DNA from: Desulfosarcinaceae bacterium
Lineage (GTDB): Bacteria; Desulfobacterota; Desulfobacteria; Desulfobacterales; Desulfosarcinaceae
Assembly (NCBI GenBank): GCA_030066015.1
Contig: JASJCL010000013.1
Location: 32,352 to 96,351 of the forward strand
Direction of reading: 5' to 3'
Length of the DNA stretch: 64,000 bases
Below, one piece after another: positions 16,370 through 25,923 of this stretch; positions within the stretch are counted from its first letter, which is position 1; every line of letters begins with the position of its first letter. The notes below the pieces were generated by a model. That model saw nothing but the letters and a program-made list of their open reading frames with translations. It searched no databases and was not told the origin of the DNA. The position numbers and the translations under genes were made by a program.

Positions 16370-17779
16370 CTATTCTTTGCCGAAGATCGCCTCCGGCCGC
16401 GTGGTGTCACCAGTGGCGTTGGGGAAGTCGGGATAGACGTATGCCTTCTCGCCGGTCTTTAAGAGGTGGTCGGCCTCCTCCTTGTATTGGTTGAAGCGGT
16501 TCTTGACCTCGTAAAATCCGTGCCACCAGGCGTAGTCGGGGGCCATCATCATCGCACCCATGCGGGCCCGGCGACCTTCGTGGTGCCAGAGCTCGTAAAA
16601 CTGCAACTCCAGATGCTCGTCAAAAAACTTGGTTTTGTCCAGCAGCCCCTTGGCGTAGAGGTCGTCGAGGATCTTCTTGGCTGGTTTATAGTAGACCTCG
16701 TTATACTCCTCGACCGCCTTGTCGAAGCCATCATAAAAATCGTCGATCCATGAGTTGCCGTGACACTGCTGGCAGATGGCCTTCATCTTGGCCCGCTCCT
16801 CCTGCCAGGTGCTCTGGGCGGGGAACGGTTTGAAATTCTCGGGACGCACCGTCAGGGGCGCCTGGGTTTCCCAGGAGAGCCGCTCGGTGACATCGTGGGT
16901 GGTCATCACCTTGCCACTGCCGGACATGTGGCAGCCCGCACAGGTGGGCGCGCGGTAATCCACACCGGCCGTCCAGGTGCCGCCGGCGGAATCAAAATTA
17001 TACTCGTCCTGGTAGGCATGGTAGATGGTGCCGTGCTTGGACTCCTCGTAGATCTCGATCTGGGGGTGGTCGGGACCCAGGTGGCACTGGTCGCAGGCTT
17101 CGGGTTTACGCGCTTCGCCCACTGAGAATCTGTGGCGCGTGTGGCAGCTCGTGCAGGCGCCCTTGCTGCCGTCGGCGTTGAGCCGGCCCACGCCGGCGTT
17201 GGGCCAGGTGTTGGGGTCGATCTTGCCGTTTTCATCGATCTTGATCACCGTTCCGTGGCAGTTAAAGCAGCCGGTCTTGCGCTCGTTGTCCGAGTTCATC
17301 CCCTTGTTGAGCCAGGGGTCCAGCTTCCACATGATCTCGATGGTGTTGGCGTGTTTGCTGCGGCTGTACTGGGTGACCTCGTCGGGATGACAGCGGGAGC
17401 AATCCTTGGGCGTCACGATGGAGGCGATGGGCATCTTGTACTTGGCCTCACCCGAGGGCATGTCGGAGCGGCTGTAGTACTTCTCGTGATCCTTGGCGAT
17501 GTCGGTGTCTCCCGGCTGAACCAGATGGCAATCCAGGCAGGTGATGTTGGCGTTGGCGTGACGGCTCTTGGCCCAGTCGGCGAACACCCCCGGTGTGGTC
17601 GCCCGATGGCAGTCGATGCAGGCGGCCGCCTCCGGCGGGATGCTGCGTTCGATGCGGTACTCCTTCACCTTGGGGTAGTTGATCTGTTCGGCGATACCCG
17701 TGAAGGGCACCAACCCGAGCAGGCCGATGAGGATTGCGACTCCCAGCAGTGTTTTGGTTTTTGCCGGCACCTTCGTCAT
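16370..17779 (-). CDS. hydroxylamine oxidoreductase-like octahaem cytochrome c
   Basis: The 469-residue exported protein has eight CxxCH motifs, at residues 54, 81, 127, 171, 209, 229, 280 and 336. A long haem-free C-terminus contains YELWHHEGRRARMG and MMAPDYAWWHGFYEV, the hallmark of the HAO family. HAO enzymes oxidise hydroxylamine or hydrazine; relatives in non-nitrifiers often work reductively, turning nitrite or hydroxylamine into ammonium. A NapC-type partner just upstream favours the reductive direction. Whether a tyrosine cross-links the P460-type haem cannot be judged here. The ATG at 17779 follows GGAGG; the 88-residue longer frame is a shadow of the upstream gene. Confidence 0.9.
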   Translation of the reverse strand: MTKVPAKTKTLLGVAILIGLLGLVPFTGIAEQINYPKVKEYRIERSIPPEAAACIDCHRATTPGVFADWAKSRHANANITCLDCHLVQPGDTDIAKDHEKYYSRSDMPSGEAKYKMPIASIVTPKDCSRCHPDEVTQYSRSKHANTIEIMWKLDPWLNKGMNSDNERKTGCFNCHGTVIKIDENGKIDPNTWPNAGVGRLNADGSKGACTSCHTRHRFSVGEARKPEACDQCHLGPDHPQIEIYEESKHGTIYHAYQDEYNFDSAGGTWTAGVDYRAPTCAGCHMSGSGKVMTTHDVTERLSWETQAPLTVRPENFKPFPAQSTWQEERAKMKAICQQCHGNSWIDDFYDGFDKAVEEYNEVYYKPAKKILDDLYAKGLLDKTKFFDEHLELQFYELWHHEGRRARMGAMMMAPDYAWWHGFYEVKNRFNQYKEEADHLLKTGEKAYVYPDFPNATGDTTRPEAIFGKE

Positions 17780-17829
17780 TGCCCAGCCTCCTTCGTTTAA
17801 TACCGATCTATCGGTGGTGAAATCCCCTA

Positions 17830-18399
17830 TCACAGCTTGTTTATCCGCAGGCCTTTGGCCTGGTAGGGAACCGGACGATACTGGCGAAACATCACCTGGG
17901 CCTTGTCCTTGTGGACCAGGTCGTAGTGGCAGTCGATACACTTTTTCGCATACCCCTCGCGGGCATGTACCACGCTGCGATGGGCCAGCATGGCCCCCCG
18001 CTTCTGGGGCATGTAGAGCACGTTGCGATGGCATTTCTGGCACTGACTGTTCTCGAAGTTTTCATAGGCGGATTCGCGGGCGCGCTGGCGATCGTACTCG
18101 CCGGCCAGAAAGTGAATCGCCACATCCTTGATGCCGTGATAGGTCTTGGCGAAAAAGAACTCGAAGGTATTTTGGGGCGCCGGCAGATGGCAATCCATGC
18201 AGTCCACCATCACCCCCGCCGCGTTGTTCACGTGGGTGGAGGCCCGCCAGGCCCTCACCGCGGGTTTGATTTCGTGGCAGCTGGCGCAAAATCCCGGTGT
18301 GGAGGTCCGCACCATGGTGTAGTAGCTGATGCTGAAGATCGGGAAGGCGATGACGATGCCAATGGCGACCAGGCCCAGCGCTATGAGGGTTTTCTTCAT
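17830..18399 (-). CDS. NapC/NrfH-type tetrahaem cytochrome c
   Basis: The 189-residue protein has one N-terminal membrane helix (about residues 5-25) and four CxxCH motifs at 38, 67, 120 and 154. It is a short NapC/NirT/NrfH-type quinol dehydrogenase that feeds a periplasmic reductase. It lies 50 bases before the HAO-like gene, so electrons probably go from menaquinol to that enzyme. The ATG at 18399 begins the membrane helix; AAGGA lies upstream. The longer frame would cross the phased repeats. Confidence 0.9.
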   Translation of the reverse strand: MKKTLIALGLVAIGIVIAFPIFSISYYTMVRTSTPGFCASCHEIKPAVRAWRASTHVNNAAGVMVDCMDCHLPAPQNTFEFFFAKTYHGIKDVAIHFLAGEYDRQRARESAYENFENSQCQKCHRNVLYMPQKRGAMLAHRSVVHAREGYAKKCIDCHYDLVHKDKAQVMFRQYRPVPYQAKGLRINKL

Positions 18400-18494
18400 C
18401 CGTTTCGGGTCCTTGTTCCCGTCGGGTCCGTTGATATCCGGGCGGCATTTGTCAGGAGGGGCTTTTAAACTGGCTTTAAAATTACCAAAGTGTG

Positions 18495-18534
18495 GTGTAA
18501 ACAGGGTGTAAAAAGGCGTAAAGAACGTGTAAAA
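18495..18534 (-). promoter_or_regulatory. four helically phased GTGTAAA repeats
   Basis: GTGTAAA-type heptamers start at 18495, 18506, 18516 (GCGTAAA) and 18527, spaced 11, 10 and 11 bp, one DNA turn each. They lie between the NapC/HAO operon and the divergent kinase-regulator genes. Phased direct repeats are typical binding sites for OmpR-type regulators, such as the one encoded at 20312. Confidence 0.7.
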
Positions 18535-18620
18535 TTTACCGGTCGAATCATCCCGCGGCTGCCTGCTGCCCTGGGCGGTCACCGGTCCGGGCAACCTCTC
18601 CCAACCCATGGAGTGGCTCC

Positions 18621-20315
18621 ATGCGGAATTTGCTCAAAAAGCGCGTCTCCCTCAAACACCTGCTCATTACGGCGTTGACCATCGCCCTGGTGTTTATTCC
18701 GCTTTACTTCTGGTTGGCCACCAAGCAACGGGCCCTGATAATGGCCCAGGTGGAGAAACAGGCCGTCATCCTCCACCGTCAGATCGTCCTCACCCGCCAA
18801 TGGGTGGCCGATCACAGTTATGTGCTCATCAGTGGCAAAGCGGCCCAGGCATCGCCGAAGTTGGTCGATCCTGCCCCCAGCGATGCCATCGACGGCAAGG
18901 CCTACACCCGCATCACGCCGGCGGGCCTCACCCGACGCCTATCGGAGTACGCCGCCCGCAACGATCTCTACGCCTTTAACCTGACCAACTTCAACGCCCT
19001 CAACCCCAGCAACGTGCCCGACCCCTTTGAGGCCGAGGCCCTCGAGGCATTCCGCTCCGGCCAGGCCGAAGCGCTGAGCCGGGTCGAACATCGCGGGGCG
19101 CAGCGCCTCTTCCGCTACGCCGCGCCCTTGATTATCGGCGAGAGCTGTCTCACCTGCCACAAGGGCCCCCAATACCGCCTGGGCGCCATCGGGGGGTGCA
19201 TCAGCGTGTTGATTCCCTTTGACGAAACCTATGCGGCGATCCGCGAGGAAAACCTGACCCTCTTTTACAGTATGGCGGGATTGACGCTGGGCGTGATCCT
19301 TATTCTCTATCTGGCCACCCAAATTTTTGTTTTCCGGCCCATCAAGGATATCCGTCGGTTCACGGCTCGCCTGGGTAAGACCCCGCTCGTATCGGCAGCG
19401 GACCTGAGCGAGGGCGATGAACTGGAGCGGGTGGCCGGCCTTTGCTATCTCATGGATGAGAAGCTCAAAGATCAGCATCGGGATTTGGAGGCCCGGATCG
19501 CCACGGCCACCGAGGATCTCAACAATACCAACGCTCAACTGGCGGATGCCAACCGGGAGCTGGCCCAGCTCAATCAGGCCAAGACCGAATTTTTTTCCGA
19601 AATTTCCCATGAGCTGCGCACCCCGCTGACCTCCATCAAAGGTGCCATCGATTTTCTCAAGCGAAGGGGGGGCGCCGCGGGCGATACCCCCTATCTGGGG
19701 ATCATTCAACGCAATACCCAGACGCTGATCCGCACCATCTCCGATTTTCTGGATTACTCCAAGATCGAAGCCGGCCGTCTGGAACTCTCCTGTGAAGCCG
19801 TGGAGCTGGACAGCGTGGCGGCCGAGGTGGTGACCAACATGGGGCCCAATCTGGAGCGTAAGCAGCTGCGCGTGCAATTTGCGCCAACTGAGATCGGCCC
19901 GATCCCGGGGGATCGGCACCGTATCGGTCAGGTCTACTCCAACCTGCTTGCCAATGCGGTCAAGTTTTCACCAGCCGGCGGTCGTATCGACATCACCATC
20001 GCCCAGGCCGGGGCCGAGGTGGTGACCCGCATCGAGGACCAGGGACCGGGAATTCCAGCCCGCCATCACGAGGCGATATTCCGCAAATTCTACCAACTGC
20101 CTGTGGATGGCGAGCATACCACCCTGCACGCGGGATCCGCCGGCATTGGTCTGGCGATCTGCAAAGGTGTCGTGGCGGCCCATGGGGGTCGGATCTGGGT
20201 GGAGAGTGAGCCGGGAGCGGGCAGCTGCTTTTGTGTGGCCCTCCCAGTGGAGGGACACGCGGCGGATTGTGTGGAGATGCTTGCCGGGGAACCGACGGAA
20301 ACAGGAGCGCCATGA
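18621..20315 (+). CDS. membrane sensor histidine kinase with a c-haem DUF3365-type sensor domain
   Basis: The 564-residue protein has two membrane helices (about 12-33 and 212-237) that bracket a periplasmic domain. That domain has a single c-type haem site, CLTCH at 176-180, as in DUF3365/Tll0287-type sensors. A HAMP-like linker and coiled coil follow. The HisKA domain carries the phospho-histidine H330 (ISHELRTPLTS), and the HATPase domain comes last with its N, G1 and G2 boxes. The haem could sense NO, oxygen or redox state. The gene overlaps the regulator by an ATGA junction and diverges from the NapC/HAO operon. Confidence 0.9.
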   Translation: MRNLLKKRVSLKHLLITALTIALVFIPLYFWLATKQRALIMAQVEKQAVILHRQIVLTRQWVADHSYVLISGKAAQASPKLVDPAPSDAIDGKAYTRITPAGLTRRLSEYAARNDLYAFNLTNFNALNPSNVPDPFEAEALEAFRSGQAEALSRVEHRGAQRLFRYAAPLIIGESCLTCHKGPQYRLGAIGGCISVLIPFDETYAAIREENLTLFYSMAGLTLGVILILYLATQIFVFRPIKDIRRFTARLGKTPLVSAADLSEGDELERVAGLCYLMDEKLKDQHRDLEARIATATEDLNNTNAQLADANRELAQLNQAKTEFFSEISHELRTPLTSIKGAIDFLKRRGGAAGDTPYLGIIQRNTQTLIRTISDFLDYSKIEAGRLELSCEAVELDSVAAEVVTNMGPNLERKQLRVQFAPTEIGPIPGDRHRIGQVYSNLLANAVKFSPAGGRIDITIAQAGAEVVTRIEDQGPGIPARHHEAIFRKFYQLPVDGEHTTLHAGSAGIGLAICKGVVAAHGGRIWVESEPGAGSCFCVALPVEGHAADCVEMLAGEPTETGAP

Positions 20316-21028
20316 CGGCCTTTCACGTGCTGGTGGTGGACGACGATCCCGATATCCTCACCATCATCAGGGACAATCTCGATTTGGACGGCTACACGGT
20401 CACCACTGCCGCGACGGGAAGGGAGGCCTTGGCCCGTTTCGCCGAAGTACGGCCCGATCTTCTCGTGCTGGATCTCATGCTGCCCGACTTGGACGGTCTG
20501 CAGATCTGCCGCCGCATCCGCCGGGAATCCCAGGTGCCCATCATCCTGCTCACCGCCAAAGATGCGGTTAGCGATAAGGTGCTGGGGCTGGAGAGCGGGG
20601 CCGACGACTATCTGGTAAAGCCTTTCGACTATCTGGAACTGGCCGCCCGCATCAAAGCCCGTCTGCGGCGGGGCGGCAACTATCGTAAATTGTCGGAGAT
20701 GACGGCGGTGGGAGATTGGGAGCTGGTGCCCGATCGACGGGAGGTGGCCATTAACGGGCGCTTCGTACGGCTCACCAAAAAGGAGTTTGATCTTCTCAGT
20801 CTCCTCTTCAAGCATGCGGGTCAAGCCCTGGATCGAGAGACAATCCGGCGCAGCCTTTGGCCGGATGCCAAGATCTATCATTGGAGCCGCACCATAGACG
20901 TCCATATCCAGCACCTGCGCGCCAAATTGGAACAAACCCCCGATCAGCCCACCTATATCACCACCGTTCCGGGGGTCGGTTATTTGCTGAAACCGCCGGC
21001 CCCCTCTGCCGACCTGCGGCGCAGGTGA
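20312..21028 (+). CDS. OmpR-family response regulator
   Basis: The 238-residue protein has a receiver domain (VVDDDPD start, phospho-acceptor in LLVLDLMLPDLDG, KPFDY lysine) and a C-terminal winged helix (LTKKEFDLLSLLFKHAG, then TIDVHIQHLRAKLE and GVGYLL). The ATG at 20312 overlaps the kinase stop, so the pair is translationally coupled. It probably binds the phased repeats at 18495-18534. Confidence 0.93.
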   Translation: MTAFHVLVVDDDPDILTIIRDNLDLDGYTVTTAATGREALARFAEVRPDLLVLDLMLPDLDGLQICRRIRRESQVPIILLTAKDAVSDKVLGLESGADDYLVKPFDYLELAARIKARLRRGGNYRKLSEMTAVGDWELVPDRREVAINGRFVRLTKKEFDLLSLLFKHAGQALDRETIRRSLWPDAKIYHWSRTIDVHIQHLRAKLEQTPDQPTYITTVPGVGYLLKPPAPSADLRRR

Positions 21029-21054
21029 ATTCCCCCGAATGTGAGATAGCCGGT

Positions 21055-22023
21055 TCAGCAGGTGGTCGATGCCCCTGGTACATCGACGCAGGGCTCGCCC
21101 GGGGCCGCGTTGATCTCGACCGTCACGTGGCGGATGCGGGGGTAGTCGGCCAGCAGCGCGCGGTAATGGGCGGCGGGCTGGGGGTAGTGGGTCACCAGCG
21201 TGATCAGGGCGGCGTAGTGGTCGCTGTCGATTTTCCAGAGATGGAGGTCGGTTACCCGATTGTCGCGGTCGGCCTCGATGGCAGCCTGGATCTCGCCCAG
21301 CAGGGTTTCGCTGACATCGCTGTCCAGGAGGATCCGGCTGGTGGTGCGAATCAGCCCCCGCGCCCAATTGGCGATGAGCACCGCCCCCACAATGCCCATG
21401 AGGGGATCGAACCACTCCAAGCCCCAAAATTTGCCCACCAGCAGCGCCAGGATGGCCAGAAATGAGGTCAGGGCATCGGCCAGCACGTGGAGAAAGGCGG
21501 CCTTCAGATTGTGATCCGCGTGGGGATGATCGTGCTCCCCGTCGTGATCATGGGCATGAGCGTGCCCGCCTCCGCGATGCAGCATCAGCGCGCTCACCAG
21601 GTTGACCACGAGCCCGACGCCGGCCACCAGGATGGCTTCGTTGAAGTCGATCCGAACTGGCGACACCAATCGCTCCACCGATTCCACCACCATGAAAAGG
21701 GCCACCACTGCCAGGGCCACGGCGCTGGCGAAACCGCCCAATACCCCCACCTTACCGGTGCCGAAGGTGAAGGCCAAGTTGTTGCGATGTTTCCGAGCGT
21801 ACCAGTAGGCGAAGACGGTGATTCCCAGGGCGGCTGCGTGGGTGCCCATATGCCAGCCATCGGCCAGCAGGGCCATCGAACCAAACCGATACCCAGCGGC
21901 GATTTCCACCACCATCATGACGGTTGTCAGCGCGATAACGCGCCAGGTCTGTCGCTCCGCGTGGCGATCGGCATCGTTGTAGCGATGCTCATGGGTCCAC
22001 TGTTTCAGGTGATGGATATGCAT
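21055..22023 (-). CDS. dmeF: CDF-family divalent cation efflux protein DmeF
   Basis: The 322-residue protein starts MHIHHLKQWTHEH. It has six membrane helices with the CDF metal site (LLADGWHMGTHAAAL and HVLADALTSFLA) and a His-rich loop (HAHAHDHDGEHDHPHADH). It ends in a cytoplasmic cation-efflux domain. The histidine-rich N-terminus and loop fit the DmeF group, which exports Co and Ni. No DmeR-type repressor gene was seen next to it. Confidence 0.85.
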   Translation of the reverse strand: MHIHHLKQWTHEHRYNDADRHAERQTWRVIALTTVMMVVEIAAGYRFGSMALLADGWHMGTHAAALGITVFAYWYARKHRNNLAFTFGTGKVGVLGGFASAVALAVVALFMVVESVERLVSPVRIDFNEAILVAGVGLVVNLVSALMLHRGGGHAHAHDHDGEHDHPHADHNLKAAFLHVLADALTSFLAILALLVGKFWGLEWFDPLMGIVGAVLIANWARGLIRTTSRILLDSDVSETLLGEIQAAIEADRDNRVTDLHLWKIDSDHYAALITLVTHYPQPAAHYRALLADYPRIRHVTVEINAAPGEPCVDVPGASTTC

Positions 22024-22432
22024 GACGCTGTCAAGTCCTCCCTATGGCGGTGGCGGCCACCTGCGATACTTGGCGGCCAGTTGCTTCTCAAAGAGTATAA
22101 TTTCGTTGCGCCGCGGTGCAATCCCCGGCTCCGCCTCCGGCAGGCCGTCGCAATGGCTGGGGACCAGGCGTTGCGTGGTTGAATGAATTGCGCGTTGTGG
22201 GCCGAGATACCATCCGATCGGCATCAGATGCCACACTCCCGAGACGGGCCTGCCAACGGGGACTGGGACGACCATCAGCGGCAGAATGGGGCGGCGGGCG
22301 GCTTCGGTCTGCGCTTTTGACAATCAGGCCCCACTGTTTATGGTAAGAAGATTAGGGGTATTGATCCAGCGGCCTTGACCACCGTTGATCCGCTCCGAGG
22401 ACCGAATCCTCCCACATCAAGGAAAAATTGCC
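22024..22432. other. intergenic region between dmeF and cysE
   Basis: This 409-base divergent spacer must hold both promoters. Short frames in it show no family features. TTGATCC occurs twice (near 22359 and 22385), but no operator could be supported. Confidence 0.4.
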
Positions 22433-23407
22433 ATGGATACAGATGATCTCCTTGACCGAGCTTGTCGTCTCGACGTCACTTTCTGTGACGATCTTAAAGC
22501 GCGCCTACCGGCCATCGCCGAGGACATCATCGATAGCTGCAGTGATGGTGTTTGTTACACCCACATCGATGCCGAGCCGATCCACTCCGAAGGGTATGTG
22601 GTGGATATGGTGGGCAAATTCCGCGAACTGCTCTTCCCTGGATACTACACCCGCGAAAAGTTGGATCCCGTCAATTTGCGCTACACACTGGGGCGGACGG
22701 TGACCGAGCTCTACGATCTTTTGGCCGAGCAGGTATCCCACACCATTCGTCATGACTGCCTGCGCTACGACCAACCATGCAGCGACTGCGACGAGCGCGG
22801 TCAGAAGATCGCCCTTGAAGTGATGGAGACGATCCCGGAAATCCGTCGGATCCTGGCCACCGATGTCCAGGCGGCCTTCGAAGGAGATCCGGCCGCCAAG
22901 AGCCACGATGAGATTATCTTTAGTTACCCTGGTATTTACGCGCTGACCATCTACCGGATGGCGCACAAGCTCTATGAACTGGGGGTGCCGCTGCTGCCGC
23001 GCAGCATGACCGAGCATGCCCACAGCGTCACCGGGATCGACATCCATCCGGGCGCCACCATCGGCGAACGCTTCGTCATCGACCACGGGACCGGCGTGGT
23101 GATCGGTGAAACCACCGAGATCGGACACAACGTGCGCATCTACCAGGGCGTCACCCTGGGCGCTCTGTCATTGCCCAAAGGCGCCGGCGAGAAACTGCGC
23201 GGCCGCAAACGCCACCCCACCATCGAGGATGATGTGATCATTTACTCCGGCGCCACCATCCTGGGGGGGGATACCCTTATCGGTACCCGGTCGGTCATCG
23301 GCGGCAACGTCTGGATCACCCACAGCGTCCCGCCCGACACCACTGTCCTATTGGAGGAGCCTCGTCTGGTATACAAACAGGCCGTCACCACCGCGTCGGC
23401 CGATTGA
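22433..23407 (+). CDS. cysE: serine O-acetyltransferase (EpsC type)
   Basis: The 324-residue enzyme makes O-acetylserine. A long N-terminal helical part is followed by a left-handed beta-helix with hexapeptide repeats ([41 protein letters not shown]). The ATG at 22433 with AAGGA upstream is preferred to an earlier in-frame start at 22385. cysK follows 11 bases later, giving a cysteine synthesis pair. Confidence 0.93.
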   Translation: MDTDDLLDRACRLDVTFCDDLKARLPAIAEDIIDSCSDGVCYTHIDAEPIHSEGYVVDMVGKFRELLFPGYYTREKLDPVNLRYTLGRTVTELYDLLAEQVSHTIRHDCLRYDQPCSDCDERGQKIALEVMETIPEIRRILATDVQAAFEGDPAAKSHDEIIFSYPGIYALTIYRMAHKLYELGVPLLPRSMTEHAHSVTGIDIHPGATIGERFVIDHGTGVVIGETTEIGHNVRIYQGVTLGALSLPKGAGEKLRGRKRHPTIEDDVIIYSGATILGGDTLIGTRSVIGGNVWITHSVPPDTTVLLEEPRLVYKQAVTTASAD

Positions 23408-23418
23408 GGGAGGGAGCC

Positions 23419-24339
23419 ATGCGTCTTCACACCGCCATCGACGCCACCATCGGCCGAACGCCGCTGGTGCGTATGTTCCGCAACGCGACTGAAATCGGCG
23501 CAGAGATCTACGCCAAACTCGAGTTCTTCAATCCTCTGGGGAGCGTCAAGGACCGCATCGCCCGCAGCATGCTCGACGCCGCCGAAGCGGACGGCAAGGT
23601 GGGGCCGGGCACCCTCATCGTGGAACCCACCAGCGGGAACACCGGCATCGGACTGGCCTTCATCTGTGCGGCGCGGGGACACCGCCTCTGCTTGACCATG
23701 CCCGACACCATGAGTGAGGAGCGGCGGAAACTGCTGACCCACATGGGGGCCGAGTTGGTGCTCACACCGGGTGCCGAGGGAATGGCCGGTGCCATCGCCA
23801 AAGCCCAGGAGATCGCCGCAAAAGCAGACAGCAGCTTCATCCCCGATCAATTCGGCAATCCGGCCAACCCACAGGTCCATCGCGAAACCACCGCCGAGGA
23901 GATTTGGGCAGACACCCAAGGCGAGGTCGACCTACTCATCTCCGGCGTGGGCACTGGCGGCACCATCACCGGCGTGGCCCAGGTGCTCAAACAGCGCAAT
24001 CCCAATTTCAAGGCGGTCGCCGTTGAACCGGCCGATTCACCCGTGCTCTCCGGCGGCCAAAAGGGGCCGCACAAGATCCAGGGGATTGGTGCGGGGTTTA
24101 TCCCGGCCATTCTCGATCAAGAAGTGATCGACGAGGTGGTCACCGTCACCAACGACGATGCCTTTGCCACTGCCCGACATCTGGCCAACGCCGAAGGCAT
24201 TCTCTGCGGCATCTCTTCCGGTGCCGCTGCCTGGGCCGCCATGGCGGTGGCCAAGCGTCCCGAGAATCAGGGCAAACGCATGGTCGTCATTCTGCCAAGC
24301 ACGGGAGAGCGTTATATCAGCACACCGCTGTTCGCATGA
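23419..24339 (+). CDS. cysK: cysteine synthase A
   Basis: The 306-residue PLP enzyme condenses O-acetylserine with sulfide. The PLP lysine is K44 in NPLGSVKDR, and [12 protein letters not shown] and [11 protein letters not shown] bind substrate and phosphate. GGGAG precedes the ATG at 23419. The stop overlaps the start of the PIN-domain gene. Confidence 0.95.
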   Translation: MRLHTAIDATIGRTPLVRMFRNATEIGAEIYAKLEFFNPLGSVKDRIARSMLDAAEADGKVGPGTLIVEPTSGNTGIGLAFICAARGHRLCLTMPDTMSEERRKLLTHMGAELVLTPGAEGMAGAIAKAQEIAAKADSSFIPDQFGNPANPQVHRETTAEEIWADTQGEVDLLISGVGTGGTITGVAQVLKQRNPNFKAVAVEPADSPVLSGGQKGPHKIQGIGAGFIPAILDQEVIDEVVTVTNDDAFATARHLANAEGILCGISSGAAAWAAMAVAKRPENQGKRMVVILPSTGERYISTPLFA

Positions 24340-24875
24340 AGCGGCGGGTGATGGGGGGGATGGTTTTGAAGAACGTGCTTGTGGATGCCTCCTCCGTCAT
24401 CCTGCTCCACAAGGCCGATCTGCTTGCACAGATGCAGGCTTCCTTCCATATTCGGATTGCTGCCGCCGTTTACGATGAACTCACCCGCCATCAGCGTCCG
24501 GGCGCCACGGCCATCGCCCGCGAACGCCGGCACCGTCGCATCACGGTCGTAACGCCCAAGGTGAACGCCGGATCACGGCCGCTGCCCGCGGGTCTCCATC
24601 GGGGAGAGCGCGACACCCTGCTCTGTTTTCTGGACGGTGGTGCCGACTTTGTCATCATCGACGATGGTCCCGGCGCCGGCTTCTGCCGCCGGCAAGCCAT
24701 TCCCTTCGTCAACGCCCTGCTCTGCCCCCGCCTCCTGGCGGCTGTCGGACGACTCGCCCACACCGAGGCCCGCTCTGCCATGGACTGCATCTCGCGGCTG
24801 GGGCACTATAGTGCCGCTATCAAGCGCTACGCCGCCACCTGCAGCGATGCTGCTTTGACGGCTTTTTTGCCCTAA
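24336..24875 (+). CDS. PIN-domain protein
   Basis: The 179-residue protein has a PIN-like nuclease core. [17 protein letters not shown] holds the first acidic residue, VYDEL the second, [13 protein letters not shown] the third, and FVIIDDGPG the C-terminal acidic cluster. Such domains cut RNA, as in VapC toxins, but this one is longer than VapC (about 130) and no antitoxin gene is beside it. The start overlaps the cysK stop (ATGA); an internal ATG at 24360 behind a G-rich run is an alternative. The C-terminal helices are unique to this gene. Confidence 0.7.
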   Translation: MKRRVMGGMVLKNVLVDASSVILLHKADLLAQMQASFHIRIAAAVYDELTRHQRPGATAIARERRHRRITVVTPKVNAGSRPLPAGLHRGERDTLLCFLDGGADFVIIDDGPGAGFCRRQAIPFVNALLCPRLLAAVGRLAHTEARSAMDCISRLGHYSAAIKRYAATCSDAALTAFLP

Positions 24876-24887
24876 CGCTTCATCAGC

Positions 24888-25919
24888 TCATCCCCCGATC
24901 CAGACCCCATAGCGCAGACGCCAGAGGAGCACCGGTCCGCCCCCTACCAGCCAGAAAACGGCCAGGGCCAGTAACAATCTGCGGCCGGTTGCGGCGGCCC
25001 GGCGGCTGGCGGCGGCGGTGCACGCTGGGTAGCGCTGGGCCAATTGTCGCGCCAGCAGGGGGAGGGGCGCCTCCATCCCCATCACCAGAAAGGCTGCCAG
25101 TAGGGGGTAGCCCACCAGCCCGTGCTCCGGCAGAAAGAGGCACCAGGGACACTGGTGGGCGAGGACCTGGAAATGATAGGGGGCGAAGCGGGTCAACAGG
25201 ATGGCGGCGGCCAGCGGCAGCCACATCGCCGTGGCCAGGAGCAGCGGCAGCGCCCGCTGGTGTCCAATGCCATAGCCGGCGCATCCCAGGATGAGGAGGC
25301 TCATCATGGCCAGGAGGCCCACCTGGAGGGGGCGCGGCAGAAAGTCGGGCAGTCCCAGCAGATCGACGGATCCCGCCGCGGGCAGCGCCCGATCATAGAC
25401 GACGGCACAGCAACTGACCGGGTCATGGGTGTTCAGAACCAGAAAGGCGCCGGCGGTATCCCAAAAGGTCCAGCCGCAGATCGGCAGGGCCAGGAGCAGG
25501 GTTTTGACCAGCGGTGTCGCCAGTGGGGCGGTGAGGGTGTCCTGGTTGAGGTCACTGATGAGCTTGGCTGCGCCGAGAAGCAGCAGCGCCAGCAGGCGCA
25601 GGGCCAACGCACGCCAGCCGGGCAAACCGGCCGCCTCCAGGACGCCGGTACCGCACATGGCACCGGGCACCAGGGCGGGCAGATCGTTGCAGATGGCCAC
25701 CACCAGCAGCAGGCCGCCCAGCGCAAAACATCCCAAGGTCAGGCCGTTATAGAGGCCGGCCATCTCCACGTGGCGTTCCAGCAGCAACTGGCGGCGGTGG
25801 TTGCTGGCCGGCCGCCAATGGTCCAAAACACCGACGGTCTGTACGACGGCCGTCAGCAACAGCAGCAATCCCACGAGATCGCAGAGGAGGATGGCCAGCA
25901 GAAGAGGGGCTATAATCAC
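24888..25919 (-). CDS. multispanning membrane protein of the NosL/ABC operon, unknown function
   Basis: The 343-residue protein has about nine hydrophobic helices and no family I recognise. Two cysteine sites stand out: SCC at 169-171, outside a helix, and CPWC at 257-260. They could bind copper or form a redox disulfide. It starts four bases after the ATPase gene stops and is the last gene of a five-gene operon with nosL and an FtsX-like ABC system. A role in copper or thiol transfer across the membrane is only inference. Confidence 0.7.
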   Translation of the reverse strand: MIIAPLLLAILLCDLVGLLLLLTAVVQTVGVLDHWRPASNHRRQLLLERHVEMAGLYNGLTLGCFALGGLLLVVAICNDLPALVPGAMCGTGVLEAAGLPGWRALALRLLALLLLGAAKLISDLNQDTLTAPLATPLVKTLLLALPICGWTFWDTAGAFLVLNTHDPVSCCAVVYDRALPAAGSVDLLGLPDFLPRPLQVGLLAMMSLLILGCAGYGIGHQRALPLLLATAMWLPLAAAILLTRFAPYHFQVLAHQCPWCLFLPEHGLVGYPLLAAFLVMGMEAPLPLLARQLAQRYPACTAAASRRAAATGRRLLLALAVFWLVGGGPVLLWRLRYGVWIGG

Positions 25920-25923
25920 AGCA

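Noticed and set aside
17780..18043. 88-residue extension of the HAO-like gene
   Set aside because: It overlaps the NapC-type gene and has no signal sequence; GGAGG precedes the ATG at 17779.
20090..21427. 445-residue minus-strand frame opposite the regulator gene
   Set aside because: Composition and repeats show it is a shadow of the OmpR-type regulator and dmeF region.
22042..22323. 93-residue frame upstream of dmeF, tested as a DmeR/RcnR repressor
   Set aside because: It lacks the conserved metal ligands and helical pattern of the RcnR family and has no ribosome site.
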